This document shows, piece after piece, positions 1-8,932 of a stretch of DNA of 64,000 nt; the stretch's first letter is position 1, and every line of letters begins with the position of its first letter. The notes beneath the pieces are model-generated. The model was not told the DNA's origin, did not search any database, and saw only the letters and a list, made by a program, of their open reading frames with translations. Origin of the DNA: Glycomyces tritici (lineage in GTDB: Bacteria > Actinomycetota > Actinomycetes > Mycobacteriales > Micromonosporaceae); NCBI RefSeq assembly GCF_030403505.1, contig NZ_JAUEMJ010000001.1, positions 495,762 through 559,761 of the forward strand, in the 5' to 3' direction. A program made the translations under genes and the position numbers.

Positions 1-1118
1 AGCAGACCGAGTCCTCGGCGCTCGCCGCCGCCTCGTTCGCCATCAGCTTCGCGCCCTACCTCGGCCTCGCCCAGGTCCTCGGGGCCATTGTGGACCGCTA
101 CTCGTACCGCAACGTCATGATCGTGTGCGACGTGCTGCGCGCCGCTCTCATCAGCCTGCTGCTCATCCCGGGCCTGCCCGTGGGGGTGATGATCGCGATC
201 GTCTTCGCCGTCGCCGCCGTCCAGCCCGCCTACAACGCGGCCCGCGTCGCCACCCTCGCCCAGATCCTCACCGGCGACGCCCTGTCCGTCGCGATCGCGC
301 TCTCGTTCAGCGCCGCCGCGACCGCCCAGATCATCGGCTACCTCGCCGGCGGCCTCCTCGCCGCGATCGACCCGTACACGGCCCTCGCGATCAACGCCGG
401 GCTCTTCGTGGTCAGCGCGATCGCGATCAGCCTGCTCGTGCAGTACCGGCCCTCGGTCAACAAGCGCGAAGCGCGCCGCCACGTGCTCGCCGAGACCGCC
501 GACGGCCTCCGGATGCTGCGCGACAACAAGGTCCTGCGCACCGTGTCCCTCGGGGTCTGGGGCCTGTTCGCGCTCACCGCCGTCCCCGAGGGCGTCGCGG
601 TCCTGTGGTCGGTGCACCTGCAGGGGGACTCCAAGACGCAGGGCCTGATCATGGCCGTCGACGCCGCCGCCGCGGTCGTCGCGACCCTCCTGTTCACGCG
701 ATTCGTGCGGCCCTCGGTGCGCGACCGGCTCATCCGGCCGCTCGCGTTCATCGGCCCGGCGGTCCTCACCACGGCACTGCTCGACCCGCCGCTCGCCGGG
801 GTGCTCCTCATCGCGATCGGCGCGGGCGCCGCGAACATGATCATGGCCCCGATGAACGCGACCCTCGCCCAGTGCATCCCCGACGGCTGGCGCGGCCGCG
901 TGGTCGCCGCCGCCAACTCCGGGCTGCAGCTCAGCCAGGGCATCGCCATCGCCGGGATCGGCCTCATCGTCGAGTTCGGGGCGACCCTGCCGTACGTCGT
1001 GGGCGCCTGGGGCCTCGTCGGCTTCCTCATCCAGTACCTGGTCACCCGCCACTGGCCCACCGCCGAGGAGATCGGGGCCGCCAAGGCCGCGGCCGCGCCG
1101 CCGCCCACCGCCGCCTGA
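1..1118 (+). CDS. MFS transporter, 3' part only (5' end outside window)
   Basis: A major facilitator superfamily membrane transporter whose reading frame is open to the left edge. The first visible residues include LGAIVDRYSYRNVMI, the cytoplasmic loop between helices 2 and 3 that carries the family's G-x-x-x-D-R signature. At least nine hydrophobic segments follow, and the tail is Ala/Pro-rich (AAAAPPPTAA), so roughly the first 40-60 residues are missing. The second half shows the usual Ala/Gly-rich helices (IGAGAANMIMAPMNATLAQ). MFS_3/exporter-type proteins of this shape export drugs or small solutes in actinomycetes. The substrate cannot be read from the sequence. No partner gene is visible. 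Confidence 0.85.
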   Translation, partial: QTESSALAAASFAISFAPYLGLAQVLGAIVDRYSYRNVMIVCDVLRAALISLLLIPGLPVGVMIAIVFAVAAVQPAYNAARVATLAQILTGDALSVAIALSFSAAATAQIIGYLAGGLLAAIDPYTALAINAGLFVVSAIAISLLVQYRPSVNKREARRHVLAETADGLRMLRDNKVLRTVSLGVWGLFALTAVPEGVAVLWSVHLQGDSKTQGLIMAVDAAAAVVATLLFTRFVRPSVRDRLIRPLAFIGPAVLTTALLDPPLAGVLLIAIGAGAANMIMAPMNATLAQCIPDGWRGRVVAAANSGLQLSQGIAIAGIGLIVEFGATLPYVVGAWGLVGFLIQYLVTRHWPTAEEIGAAKAAAAPPPTAA

Positions 1119-1254
1119 CCCCGAGGAGCCTTCGCCTGCTCCCCTGCGCCGGGAGCTAGGCTCGTCTCGGCGTCCCCGGGCCGGCGCCCGCGGCGACGCC
1201 CGCGAGCCGTAAGTTCGCGGGGACACGAGGCCGGGAAGCAACAGGAGCACCAAC

Positions 1255-2499
1255 GTGGAACACGCAAAGACCGTCGAGCTGCGCGGACACCTCATCGACC
1301 AGGGCGTCTTCGCCCGCGTGATGGACGACGTCCTCGAGTACTCGGGGGCCTACACGATCGACCGCTTCGACGTGGGCCGCCACCACACCGACGAGTCCTA
1401 CGTCCAGCTCACCGTCTCCGCCGAGACGCCCGAGCTGGTCGAACGCATCGTCATGCGCCTCCAGACGCACGGCGCGAACCCGCTCGACCCCGGCATCGCC
1501 GTCCTCAAGCCGGCCCCGCGCGACGGCGTCTTCCCCGAGGACTTCTACTCCACCACCAACTTCGACACCCAGATCCGCCTCAACGGCAACTGGATGGACG
1601 TCGAGAACTCCGAGATGGACTGCGGCATCATCGTCGACGAGGACCGCGCCAGGGCCTGGACCCTCCCGGTCTCCGACGTCAAGGCCGGCGACCTCGTCGT
1701 CTGCGGCGGCCTGGGCGTCAAGGTCCTCCCCCTGCCCGAGCCCGAGCGCAAGAACCCCGAGTCCTCGAACTTCGAGTTCATGAGCGGCGGCGTCTCCTCC
1801 GAACGGCCCCAAGCGCTCCAGGTGCGCCAGATCGCCGAGCGCATGCGCGAGGTCAAGGCCCGCGGCGAGAAGATCCTGTGGGTCGGCGGCCCCGCCATCG
1901 TCCACACCGGCGCCGGCAAGGCCCTCGAAGCGCTCATCAACGAGGGCTACGCCGACGTCATCTTCGCCGGCAACGCCCTCGCCGCCCACGACATCGAGTC
2001 GAACCTGTACGGCACCTCGCTCGGCGTCGACCTCGACAAGGGGCACGGGGTGCCGCACGGCCACGAGCACCACATCCGGGCCATCAACAAGATCCGCACC
2101 TGCGGCTCCATCAGCGAGGCCGTCGAGCAGGGCGTCCTCAAGGGCGGCATCATGCACGCGATGGTCAAGAACAAGAAGGAGTTCGTGCTCGTCGGCTCCG
2201 TGCGCGACGACGGCCCCCTGCCCGACGTGTACACCGACGTCATCGAGGGCCAGCGCGCCATGCGCGCCGCGCTGCCGGGCGTGGGCTTCGCGATCATGGT
2301 CGCCACGATGCTGCACTCGATCGCGACCGGGAACCTCCTGCCCGCGAAGGTGCCGCTCGTGAGCGTCGACATCAACCCCGCGACGGTCACCAAGCTCGCG
2401 GACCGGGGCTCGGCGCAGGCGATCGGCGTGATCACCGACATCGGGCTGTTCTGCGAGCAGCTCGCGGGCGAGCTCGTGGTCGGCTACAAGCGCGACTAG
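1255..2499 (+). CDS. TIGR00300 / LOR-SDH domain protein (archaeal-type ornithine cyclodeaminase-like)
   Basis: A 414-residue protein with the N-terminal LOR/SDH domain (about residues 5-110, starting VELRGHLIDQGVFARVMD) followed by a Rossmann-like region (about 190-400, with ILWVGGPAIVHTGAG and AHDIESNLYGTSLGVDL). Homologues include archaeal ornithine cyclodeaminase and the C-terminal part of cyanobacterial arginine dihydrolase/ornithine cyclodeaminase (AgrE/ArgZ). That family knowledge suggests conversion of ornithine to proline with bound NAD, but activity here is an inference. The start is GTG, preceded by CAGGAGC at good spacing. A TANNNT hexamer, TAGGCT, at 1157-1162 could be its -10 box. 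It stands alone, so genomic context adds nothing to the substrate. Confidence 0.8.
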   Translation: MEHAKTVELRGHLIDQGVFARVMDDVLEYSGAYTIDRFDVGRHHTDESYVQLTVSAETPELVERIVMRLQTHGANPLDPGIAVLKPAPRDGVFPEDFYSTTNFDTQIRLNGNWMDVENSEMDCGIIVDEDRARAWTLPVSDVKAGDLVVCGGLGVKVLPLPEPERKNPESSNFEFMSGGVSSERPQALQVRQIAERMREVKARGEKILWVGGPAIVHTGAGKALEALINEGYADVIFAGNALAAHDIESNLYGTSLGVDLDKGHGVPHGHEHHIRAINKIRTCGSISEAVEQGVLKGGIMHAMVKNKKEFVLVGSVRDDGPLPDVYTDVIEGQRAMRAALPGVGFAIMVATMLHSIATGNLLPAKVPLVSVDINPATVTKLADRGSAQAIGVITDIGLFCEQLAGELVVGYKRD

Positions 2500-2524
2500 A
2501 CCTCGATCGGGAGGGCGGCCAGGC

Positions 2525-2587
2525 GTGCGCCGGCCGCCCTTTCGCATACGCCGGCAAGCGTTTCGTGTGCGCCGGCCGCCCTTTCGC
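2525..2587. repeat. Three tandem 21-bp repeats in the gap after the TIGR00300 gene
   Basis: Copies 1 (2525-2545) and 3 (2567-2587) are identical (GTGCGCCGGCCGCCCTTTCGC). Copy 2 (2546-2566) diverges but keeps the CGCCGGC core and TTTCG end. The period of 21 is a multiple of three, but no credible gene uses it. The rest of the 2500-2824 gap holds no gene; it carries the promoter region of the next gene. Near 2716-2731 there is an AGCGCT core flanked by weak TGG/CCA arms, which resembles a LacI-family site only loosely. Confidence 0.85.
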
Positions 2588-2764
2588 GACCGGCCGTCCA
2601 CATCCCCCACCCACCACTGGAGGGGAAGAGACTGTAGGGCCCAGCGTGCCGGGCGGGTACGACAGGAACCCGGGCCCGCGGCCTACGTGTCACCCGAAAG
2701 TGGTCGAATTCGAGTGGTGTAGCGCTTTCCAAACCGCGATCCGCCCGCTATGATCCCATTAAAT

Positions 2765-2793
2765 CGATTCATATCGATGTCTCAATTGAATCG
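2765..2793. promoter_or_regulatory. Inverted repeat upstream of the secreted beta-helix gene
   Basis: CGATTCA (2765-2771) and TGAATCG (2787-2793) are perfect 7-bp arms separated by 15 bp, so their centres lie 22 bp apart, about two helical turns. Extending outward gives 9 of 11 matching pairs. The patch is AT-rich against a very GC-rich background and ends 31 bp before the ATG, which fits an operator overlapping the promoter or leader. The inner part (2764-2777, TCGATTCATATCGA) resembles the repeats upstream of the AA10 gene at 31.8 kb. The cognate regulator is unknown. Confidence 0.45.
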
Positions 2794-2824
2794 TTTCACC
2801 GGCACCACTCCCTTAGGAGCTCCC

Positions 2825-3952
2825 ATGTCCCTCGCACCGAAGCGAAGGCTCCGCACACTCGTCGCGACCGCCGCCGCGTTCCTCGCGGGCGCCGCAGGCG
2901 TCGTCGCCCTCCCCGTCCTCGACGGCGCCGCAGTGGCCCAGGCCGCCTGCGGCGCCAACTCCCCCCACGCCACGGTCACCGGCTCCAGCGGGGCCTACGT
3001 CACCAGGGAGGGCTCGACCACCGTCTACTCCGGCGGCGACTACCGCGCCGCCGTCCAGGCCGGCGTCGACACCATCTCCAGCGGCCAGCGCGTCGCCGTG
3101 ATGGCCTCGGGCAACATCGGCGCGAGCACCATCACCATCCAGAGCGGCAAGACCTTCGAAGGCTGCGGCATGATCACCGTGGGCAACCGGTCCGGCCGCG
3201 GCGCGATCGAGGCGATCAACACCACCGACGTCAACATCGCGTACCTGAAGATGAGCGGCAACCCCTACTTCGGCCTCCGGTTCTCCGGCACCAACGGCCT
3301 GAAGCTGGGCGACATCGACCTCACCCTCAGCGGCGGCCTGGGCATCCGCTTCGACCGCGACGCCGCCTGGAACTACAACGTGACCATGAACGACATCTAC
3401 GTGTCGGGCGCCGGCAGCCACGCCGTCGAGACCTGGAACATCGACGGGTTCAACATCACCCGGGTGACCGCGCGGAACGTCGGCGAGTCGGGGCTGCTGA
3501 TCCAGAACTCGCGCAACGGCTGGGTCGGCACGGTCGACGGCAACAACGTCGGCGCGGGCACCGGCTACGCGACGTTCCGGATGGCGAACACCAACGGGCG
3601 CCTGTCGAACGGCTCGTACAGCACCAACATCTACGTCGACAACGTGATCTCCAGGGGCGGGGGGCGCGGGATCTTCTGCGTCTCGCAGTCCGGCGGGGTC
3701 GTCATCAAGAACGTCGACCTGGCCAGCAACGGGAACAACTCGGTGCTGATCGAGAACTGCTACAACGTGTCGATCAGGGGCGGGACCGTCAACGGCGGCG
3801 GCGAGGTGCGCCTCGCGGCCCGCACGGAGTTCGCCAACAACCGCGACATCTGGATCACGCTGACGGTGAACAACACGTCAGTGCGGGAGTCGCCGTGCGG
3901 GACCAACACCAACTGGACCCTGAGCGGCAACGGCTCGCGGAACATCTGCTGA
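2825..3952 (+). CDS. Secreted right-handed beta-helix protein
   Basis: A 375-residue exported protein. The start at 2825 is chosen because TAGGAG lies six bases upstream and it begins a classic signal peptide (MSLAPKRRLRTLVATAAAF, hydrophobic core, cleavage near VAQAA/CG). An in-frame start 75 bp upstream lacks a ribosome site. The mature part is Asn-, Gly- and Thr-rich with repeated short strands (NVDLASNGNNSVLIENCYNV, VSIRGGTVNGG), typical of parallel beta-helix (pectate-lyase-like) folds, and contains several Cys that could form disulfides. Family knowledge suggests polysaccharide binding or lyase activity. No catalytic motif is clear enough to name a substrate. A bidirectional hairpin terminator follows. 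Confidence 0.75.
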   Translation: MSLAPKRRLRTLVATAAAFLAGAAGVVALPVLDGAAVAQAACGANSPHATVTGSSGAYVTREGSTTVYSGGDYRAAVQAGVDTISSGQRVAVMASGNIGASTITIQSGKTFEGCGMITVGNRSGRGAIEAINTTDVNIAYLKMSGNPYFGLRFSGTNGLKLGDIDLTLSGGLGIRFDRDAAWNYNVTMNDIYVSGAGSHAVETWNIDGFNITRVTARNVGESGLLIQNSRNGWVGTVDGNNVGAGTGYATFRMANTNGRLSNGSYSTNIYVDNVISRGGGRGIFCVSQSGGVVIKNVDLASNGNNSVLIENCYNVSIRGGTVNGGGEVRLAARTEFANNRDIWITLTVNNTSVRESPCGTNTNWTLSGNGSRNIC

Positions 3953-3964
3953 CCCTCACACGAG

Positions 3965-3994
3965 GCAGGGCCGGAGCTATCGCTCCGGCCCTGC
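3965..3994. terminator. Bidirectional intrinsic-type terminator
   Basis: A perfect 13-bp stem (GCAGGGCCGGAGC and its complement) with a TATC loop lies between two convergent genes, the beta-helix gene (ends 3952) and glucokinase (ends 4011). It is suited to stop transcription from both sides. Confidence 0.8.
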
Positions 3995-4010
3995 TTCGCG
4001 TTCGGTGTCC

Positions 4011-4970
4011 TTAGGGGACGATCTCGCGGTGGCGGGCGAGATCGGCCGCGCCGATGACGCCGGCCTTGGAGCCGAGCTCGGCGGCGCGGACCTCGGCGAC
4101 CGGGATCTGGTCGCGGCTGGCCAGGGCCTCCTTGTAGTGCTTGCGGATCGGGTCCAGGAGCAGGTCGCCCGCGTCCACGACGCCGCCGGCGATGAGGATG
4201 ACGCCGGGGTCGATGAGGTTGACCATGTCCGCGGCGGAGTTGCCGAGGTAGAAGCCGATGAAGTCGAAGGCGCCCAAGGCGACCTCGTCGCCCTGGCGGG
4301 CGGCCTCGGTGACCTGGCGGCCGGTGATCGACTCGGGGTCGCCGCCGGCGAGCTTGAGGAGGACCGCGGCCTTCTCGGGGTGCTCGGCGGCGCCTTCCTG
4401 GGCGGCGCGGGTCAGGGCCCGGCCGGAGGCGTACTGCTCGAGGCAGCCGGTGCGCCCGCAGCCGCATTCGCGTCCGCCGGGCATGACGGAGCGGATGTGG
4501 CCGATCTCGGCCGCGACGCCGTTGGTGCCGCGCAGGAGGTTGTCCTTGACGACGATGCCGCCGCCGACGCCGGTGCCGATCGTGTAGAGCACGGAGGAGC
4601 GGTGGCGCTTGGCGGCGCCGTACTTGTGCTCGCCCCAGATGGCGACGTTGGCGTCGTTCTCGACGACGACGGGGAGGTCGATGGCCGCGGCGACCTTGTC
4701 GCGCAGCGGCTCGTCCTTCCAGGAGAGGTTGGGGGCGAGCATCACGGTGGAGCGGTCGGAGGAGATCCAGCCCGCCGCGCCGATGCCGACGGCCTCGACC
4801 TCGCGGCCGGCGCGGAGCTCGTCGACGACTTCCTTGACGGCCTGGATGACGCCGGAGGTGTCGTCCGCTGGGGTGGGGCGCCGGGACGTGGCGAGGACGT
4901 TGCCGTTCTCGTCGACGACGCCGCCGCCGACTTTCGTGCCCCCGATGTCGACCCCGATAGTCAGACTCAC
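4011..4970 (-). CDS. glk: ROK-family glucokinase
   Basis: Phosphorylates glucose to glucose-6-phosphate in the cytoplasm. The 319-residue protein opens with the phosphate-binding motif IGVDIGGTKVGGGVVDENG and has the ROK signature with the zinc-binding cysteines, GGRECGCGRTGCLEQYASG, plus the catalytic-region motif VVENDANVAIWGE and GTGVGGGIV. In actinomycetes this enzyme also mediates carbon catabolite repression (known for Streptomyces GlkA). The GTG start at 4970 is supported by GGAGGG nine bases upstream. A much longer frame through this gene from the neighbouring locus is a shadow. It is divergent from the fadD operon. Confidence 0.93.
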   Translation of the reverse strand: MSLTIGVDIGGTKVGGGVVDENGNVLATSRRPTPADDTSGVIQAVKEVVDELRAGREVEAVGIGAAGWISSDRSTVMLAPNLSWKDEPLRDKVAAAIDLPVVVENDANVAIWGEHKYGAAKRHRSSVLYTIGTGVGGGIVVKDNLLRGTNGVAAEIGHIRSVMPGGRECGCGRTGCLEQYASGRALTRAAQEGAAEHPEKAAVLLKLAGGDPESITGRQVTEAARQGDEVALGAFDFIGFYLGNSAADMVNLIDPGVILIAGGVVDAGDLLLDPIRKHYKEALASRDQIPVAEVRAAELGSKAGVIGAADLARHREIVP

Positions 4971-5300
4971 TGCTGTACCCTCCAGCGGTTCACGGTTTGA
5001 GGCGTGGGATGCCGCGCGACGCTGCGGGCCACCGAGGACTTTACAGCGCGATGACCTGGAGATGAAATCGGCCGTTCCGTCCCACTCGGCGAAGGTATCA
5101 CCGGGTGCGAGGGGAGAGGGTCGCTTGAGTGACAGTCCCGCAACGTGCGTTCGACGGTCCTGCCCCTGCTCCGCTAAGCTGCCCTTAGCATCATGGTCTG
5201 CCTCACAGTCCCTCTTCCATAGGAAGTTGACCCACCGGTAACATGAGCTGTGAGCCACTTTACAAAGCCGTGAACATGGCGTCTTGAACGGAGCCTTTCC
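4971..5300. other. 330-bp divergent promoter region between glk and fadD
   Basis: No gene is seen here. The region must hold the promoters for glk (left) and fadD (right). A short inverted repeat, GCTAAG (5173-5178) and CTTAGC (5184-5189) with a 5-bp spacer, is a possible operator. The fadD start is preceded by GGAG at about 5290. I cannot assign a confident promoter. Confidence 0.4.
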
Positions 5301-7115
5301 ATGCGCGAGTTCGCCGTCCCCCCCGTGGTGACTGTGCCCGACGAAGACAACACCCTCACCGCGCTGTGGGACGCGGCCGAGAACCACCCCGCCTCGATCC
5401 TCTTCATGCGCTCGCTCGACGACGGCGCCACCTGGAAGGACGTCACCTCGGTCGAGTTCCGCGCGCAGGTGATCGCCGCGGCCAAGGGCCTGGCGGCCGC
5501 CGGCGTGCAGCCGGGCGACCGCGTCGCCATCATGTCCGCCACCCGCTACGAGTGGACCCTCCTGGACTACGCGATCTGGGCCGCCGGGGCCGTCACCGTC
5601 ACGATCTACGAGACCTCCTCGGCCGACCAGGCCAAATGGATCCTTGAGGACTCCGGGGCGATCGCCGTGATCTGCGAGAACGCCGAGATGGCCGCCATGA
5701 TGGAAGGCCTGGGCAACCAGGTCAAGCACGTGTGGACCATCGACGGCGACCAGGGCGCCCTCGACGCCCTCGACGCCCTGGGCGCGAACGCCGACATCGA
5801 CATCGAGGAGCGCCGCACCTCCCGCAAGGCCGACGACCTCGCCACGATCGTCTACACCTCGGGCACCACCGGCCGCCCCAAGGGCTGCATGCTGACCCAC
5901 CGGAACCTGCTGGCGGACATCCGCAACATCATCCCCGAGGTACCCGGCGTCCTCTACGACGGCGCCCGCATGCTGCTGTTCCTCTCGCTCGCGCACGTCC
6001 TCGCCCGCATCCTCCAGCTCGCCGGCATGGAATCGCGGACCACCATCGCCCACGCCGACCGCACCAAGCTCACCGCGATCATGCCCGTGGTCAAGCCGAC
6101 CACGCTGCTCGCGATCCCCCGTGTGTTCGAGAAGGTCTACGCCGGGGCGTACCAGAAGGCCGTCGACGGCGGCAAGGGCCACCTGTTCGAGAAGGCCACG
6201 ATCGTCGCCAAGGAGTACAGCCGCGCACTCGACAAGCCCGGCGGCCCCGGCCTGGTGCTGAAGCTCAAGCACAAGCTGTGGGACGTGCTCGTCTACTCCA
6301 AGATCCGGGCCGCGATCGGCGGCGAGTGCAACTCCGCCGTCTCCGGCGGCGCGGCGCTCGGCCCCGAGCTCGGCCACTTCTTCCGCGGCGCGGGCGTCAC
6401 CATCTACGAGGGCTTCGGCCTCACCGAGACCTCCCCCGTGCTCTCGCTCAACCTCGAGACCGCCATCAAGGTCGGCTCCATCGGCCGCCCGACCCCCGGC
6501 ACCGCCCTGCGCATCGCCGACGACGGCGAACTCCAGGCCAAGGGCCCGCAGGTCTTCCCCGGGTACTGGAACAACGACGCCGCCACCGCCGAGGTCCTCG
6601 ACGCCGACGGCTGGTTCTCCACCGGCGACATCGCCGAGATCGACGACGACGGCTACGTCACCATCACCGGCCGCAAGAAGGACATCATCGTCACCGCCGG
6701 CGGCAAGAACGTCGCCCCCGGACCGCTCGAGAAGATCCTCGACGCCCACCCGCTCATCGCGTACGCCATGGTCGTGGGCGAGGGCCGCCCCTACATCGGC
6801 TGCCTCATCTCCCTCGACGGCGAGATGATCCGCGACTGGCTCTCCCGGCACGACAAGGACCCGCAGACGCCGATCAGCGACCTCACCGAGGACCCCGAGC
6901 TGCGCGCCGAACTGCAGGAGAAGATCGACGAGGCCAACCGCACGGTCTCCCGGGCCGAGCAGATCAAGCAGTTCCGGATCATGCCGGTCGAACTGACCGA
7001 GGACGCCGGGGAAATCACCCCGTCGGTCAAGGTCAAACGACACGTTGTCATGGAAAAATACTCAAGCGAGATCAACGCGCTCTACGACACGGCGAAGGCG
7101 CAACGAAACGAGTAA
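5301..7115 (+). CDS. fadD: Long-chain acyl-CoA synthetase (AMP-forming)
   Basis: Activates long-chain fatty acids to acyl-CoA with ATP. The 604-residue protein has the AMP-binding motif IVYTSGTTGRPKGCMLTHR (about residues 190-208), the adenylate motif YEGFGLTETSP (about 370), and the hinge and C-terminal motif WFSTGDIAEIDDDGYVTITG followed by GRKKDII (about 440-465), ending with a conserved Lys region (SVKVKR). Length and motifs are full. It is followed after only 13 bp by a sensor kinase gene and then a response regulator, so the three are probably cotranscribed. As I recall, a FadD-type ligase also sits near glucokinase and PimB in Streptomyces coelicolor. Confidence 0.92.
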   Translation: MREFAVPPVVTVPDEDNTLTALWDAAENHPASILFMRSLDDGATWKDVTSVEFRAQVIAAAKGLAAAGVQPGDRVAIMSATRYEWTLLDYAIWAAGAVTVTIYETSSADQAKWILEDSGAIAVICENAEMAAMMEGLGNQVKHVWTIDGDQGALDALDALGANADIDIEERRTSRKADDLATIVYTSGTTGRPKGCMLTHRNLLADIRNIIPEVPGVLYDGARMLLFLSLAHVLARILQLAGMESRTTIAHADRTKLTAIMPVVKPTTLLAIPRVFEKVYAGAYQKAVDGGKGHLFEKATIVAKEYSRALDKPGGPGLVLKLKHKLWDVLVYSKIRAAIGGECNSAVSGGAALGPELGHFFRGAGVTIYEGFGLTETSPVLSLNLETAIKVGSIGRPTPGTALRIADDGELQAKGPQVFPGYWNNDAATAEVLDADGWFSTGDIAEIDDDGYVTITGRKKDIIVTAGGKNVAPGPLEKILDAHPLIAYAMVVGEGRPYIGCLISLDGEMIRDWLSRHDKDPQTPISDLTEDPELRAELQEKIDEANRTVSRAEQIKQFRIMPVELTEDAGEITPSVKVKRHVVMEKYSSEINALYDTAKAQRNE

Positions 7116-7128
7116 GCGAGGTGCCCGT

Positions 7129-8877
7129 ATGGGCGATGAGGCGGTGCTGGAGCGCCAGTGGCGACTGCCCGCCGTCGCGCTGCGGGGCGTGCTGTTCGCG
7201 CTGGTCGCGGTGTTCGGCTGGGCTTCGGAAGGGCTCGCCGACGCCGCGACGTGGTGCGGCATCCTCGCACTCGCGGCGCTGCCCGGCGTCGTCCTCCCCC
7301 GGCACCGACTCCTGGCCCCCGCCGGGCAGGTCGCCGAGGTCGCCGTCGTCGTGCTCGGCACCCTCGCGACCGACGGCCTCCCCGCCTGGATGCTGCCCTA
7401 CCTCATCGCGCCGTTCGCCACGGCCGCGTTCGACGCCGCCGACCAGACCGGCGACGACGACCGGTACAGCCGCATGCGCGCCTGGGGCCCGCCCGTGCTC
7501 GTCGCCATCGCCGCGATCGGCCTCATCGCCCAGACGCCCCGCATCTCCGCGTACGACCGGGGCACCTACGTGACGACCGTGGCCGTGGCGCTCGCCTTCG
7601 GGCTCGCCTCGGCCGTCGGCGCCTGGTGGCTGCGCCGCTCCCGCTCCTCGGACCTGCACCACTCGCAGCTGCCGTACGCCGAGGCCGCGGCCCTGCTCAC
7701 CCAGTTGCGCGTCGTGGCCCGCCAACTCCCCGGATCCACACTGGACCCGGGCGGGATCGCCACCGAGATCGTCGACACCGCCTCCCGCATCCCCGGCGTC
7801 GCCCGCGCCGCCGTGCTCTCCGCCGCCTCCGGCCGGCGCCTCGTCGTACTCGCCCAGCACGCCGAGGAACGCGTCGACTGGGAGACCTCACCGCAGCTCA
7901 ACTCGCTCCTCGCCGACGCCTGGGCCGGCCAGAAACCGCAGGCCGGGCAGGTCCCGCTCTCGCGCTCCACCCAAGGGCCCGTGGCGTCCCTGGTCATCCC
8001 GCTCGTCGCCGAAGGCCGCACCGTCGGCCTCGTCGCCATCGAATCCGACGACCCCGCCGCGTTCGGCCCCGAGGCCATCACCGCCGCCGAGGACCGCACC
8101 AAGGGCGCGGCCCTGCGCCTGGAGACCGCGCTGCTCTTCGAGGACGTGCGGTCCATGGCGACCACAGAGGAGCGCCAGCGCCTCGCCCGCGAGATCCACG
8201 ACGGCATCGCCCAGGAGCTGGCGATGCTCGGCTACGGGATCGACAACGCCATGGCGATCCTCCCGCCCGATGCCGGGGAGGCCAAGGGCGAGCTGGAGGA
8301 CCTGCGCTCGGAGGTGACCCGGCTCGTGACCGAGCTGCGGTTCTCCCTGTTCGAACTGCGGTCGAACGTCGACCGTCAGGGCGGGCTGGCATCGGCGATT
8401 GCGGACTATGCTCGTACTGTGGGCGCTTCCGCCGGCCTCAGGGTGCACTTGTCGCTCGACGAGGGCGGGGCGAGGCTCCCCGCGAGTACCGAGGCGGAGC
8501 TGCTGCGGATCGCGCAGGAGGCGATCACGAACGCCCGTAAGCACGCCAGGGCCGAGAATCTGTGGGTGACGTGCGAGGTCGACCCGCCTTACACGCGCAT
8601 CGAGGTGACCGACGACGGCCAGGGCCTCTCCGGCGAGGCCTCGGAGGGGCGGTACGGGCTGGCGATCATGAGCGAGCGGGCGGAGCGGATCCGCGGATCA
8701 CTGGAGATCCGGCCGCACCAGCCGCACGGGACGACGGTGGCCGTGGTGCTCAACGCGGGGGCGCGGCCCACGCCCCGGGCCGAGACCCCGCGACCGGGGT
8801 CCGCGGCCTGGGCGGCCGCCGACCGCATTTCGAGAACTGAACAGCCGGCCCGACGGCCCGACCACGACAACAAGTGA
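7129..8877 (+). CDS. NarL-type membrane sensor histidine kinase with GAF-like domain
   Basis: A 582-residue sensor. Five or six hydrophobic segments occupy about residues 10-185, then a GAF-like domain (about 215-355), a HisKA_3 dimerization domain with the phospho-acceptor His in RLAREIHDGIAQELAMLGYG, and an HATPase_c domain with N-box EAITNARKHARAE and G-boxes DDGQGLSGEASEGRYGLAIM. The ATG at 7129 is preferred over an in-frame start 84 bp upstream, which lies inside fadD, because it has GCGAGGTG upstream. The partner response regulator lies 55 bp downstream. The signal is unknown. The tail (about the last 35 residues) is Pro/Arg-rich and probably disordered. Confidence 0.9.
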   Translation: MGDEAVLERQWRLPAVALRGVLFALVAVFGWASEGLADAATWCGILALAALPGVVLPRHRLLAPAGQVAEVAVVVLGTLATDGLPAWMLPYLIAPFATAAFDAADQTGDDDRYSRMRAWGPPVLVAIAAIGLIAQTPRISAYDRGTYVTTVAVALAFGLASAVGAWWLRRSRSSDLHHSQLPYAEAAALLTQLRVVARQLPGSTLDPGGIATEIVDTASRIPGVARAAVLSAASGRRLVVLAQHAEERVDWETSPQLNSLLADAWAGQKPQAGQVPLSRSTQGPVASLVIPLVAEGRTVGLVAIESDDPAAFGPEAITAAEDRTKGAALRLETALLFEDVRSMATTEERQRLAREIHDGIAQELAMLGYGIDNAMAILPPDAGEAKGELEDLRSEVTRLVTELRFSLFELRSNVDRQGGLASAIADYARTVGASAGLRVHLSLDEGGARLPASTEAELLRIAQEAITNARKHARAENLWVTCEVDPPYTRIEVTDDGQGLSGEASEGRYGLAIMSERAERIRGSLEIRPHQPHGTTVAVVLNAGARPTPRAETPRPGSAAWAAADRISRTEQPARRPDHDNK

Positions 8878-8932
8878 AGGCTTGGAAGCCGGGCCTTGCG
8901 TGGCCGTGGCAGCCAATGAGGAGAGAGACGAC

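Noticed and set aside
2524..2600. CRISPR-like repeats
   Set aside because: Units are directly contiguous 21-bp repeats without spacers, and no cas gene is present.
2714..2735. CebR/LacI operator before the beta-helix gene
   Set aside because: Only the AGCGCT core fits; outer arms match at about half of positions, not enough for a call.
4011..7043. A 1010-codon minus-strand open frame spanning glk and fadD
   Set aside because: Its C-terminal third is glucokinase in the same frame; the rest is a GC-rich antisense shadow of fadD with repetitive Gly/Asp/Arg/Val composition and no domain.
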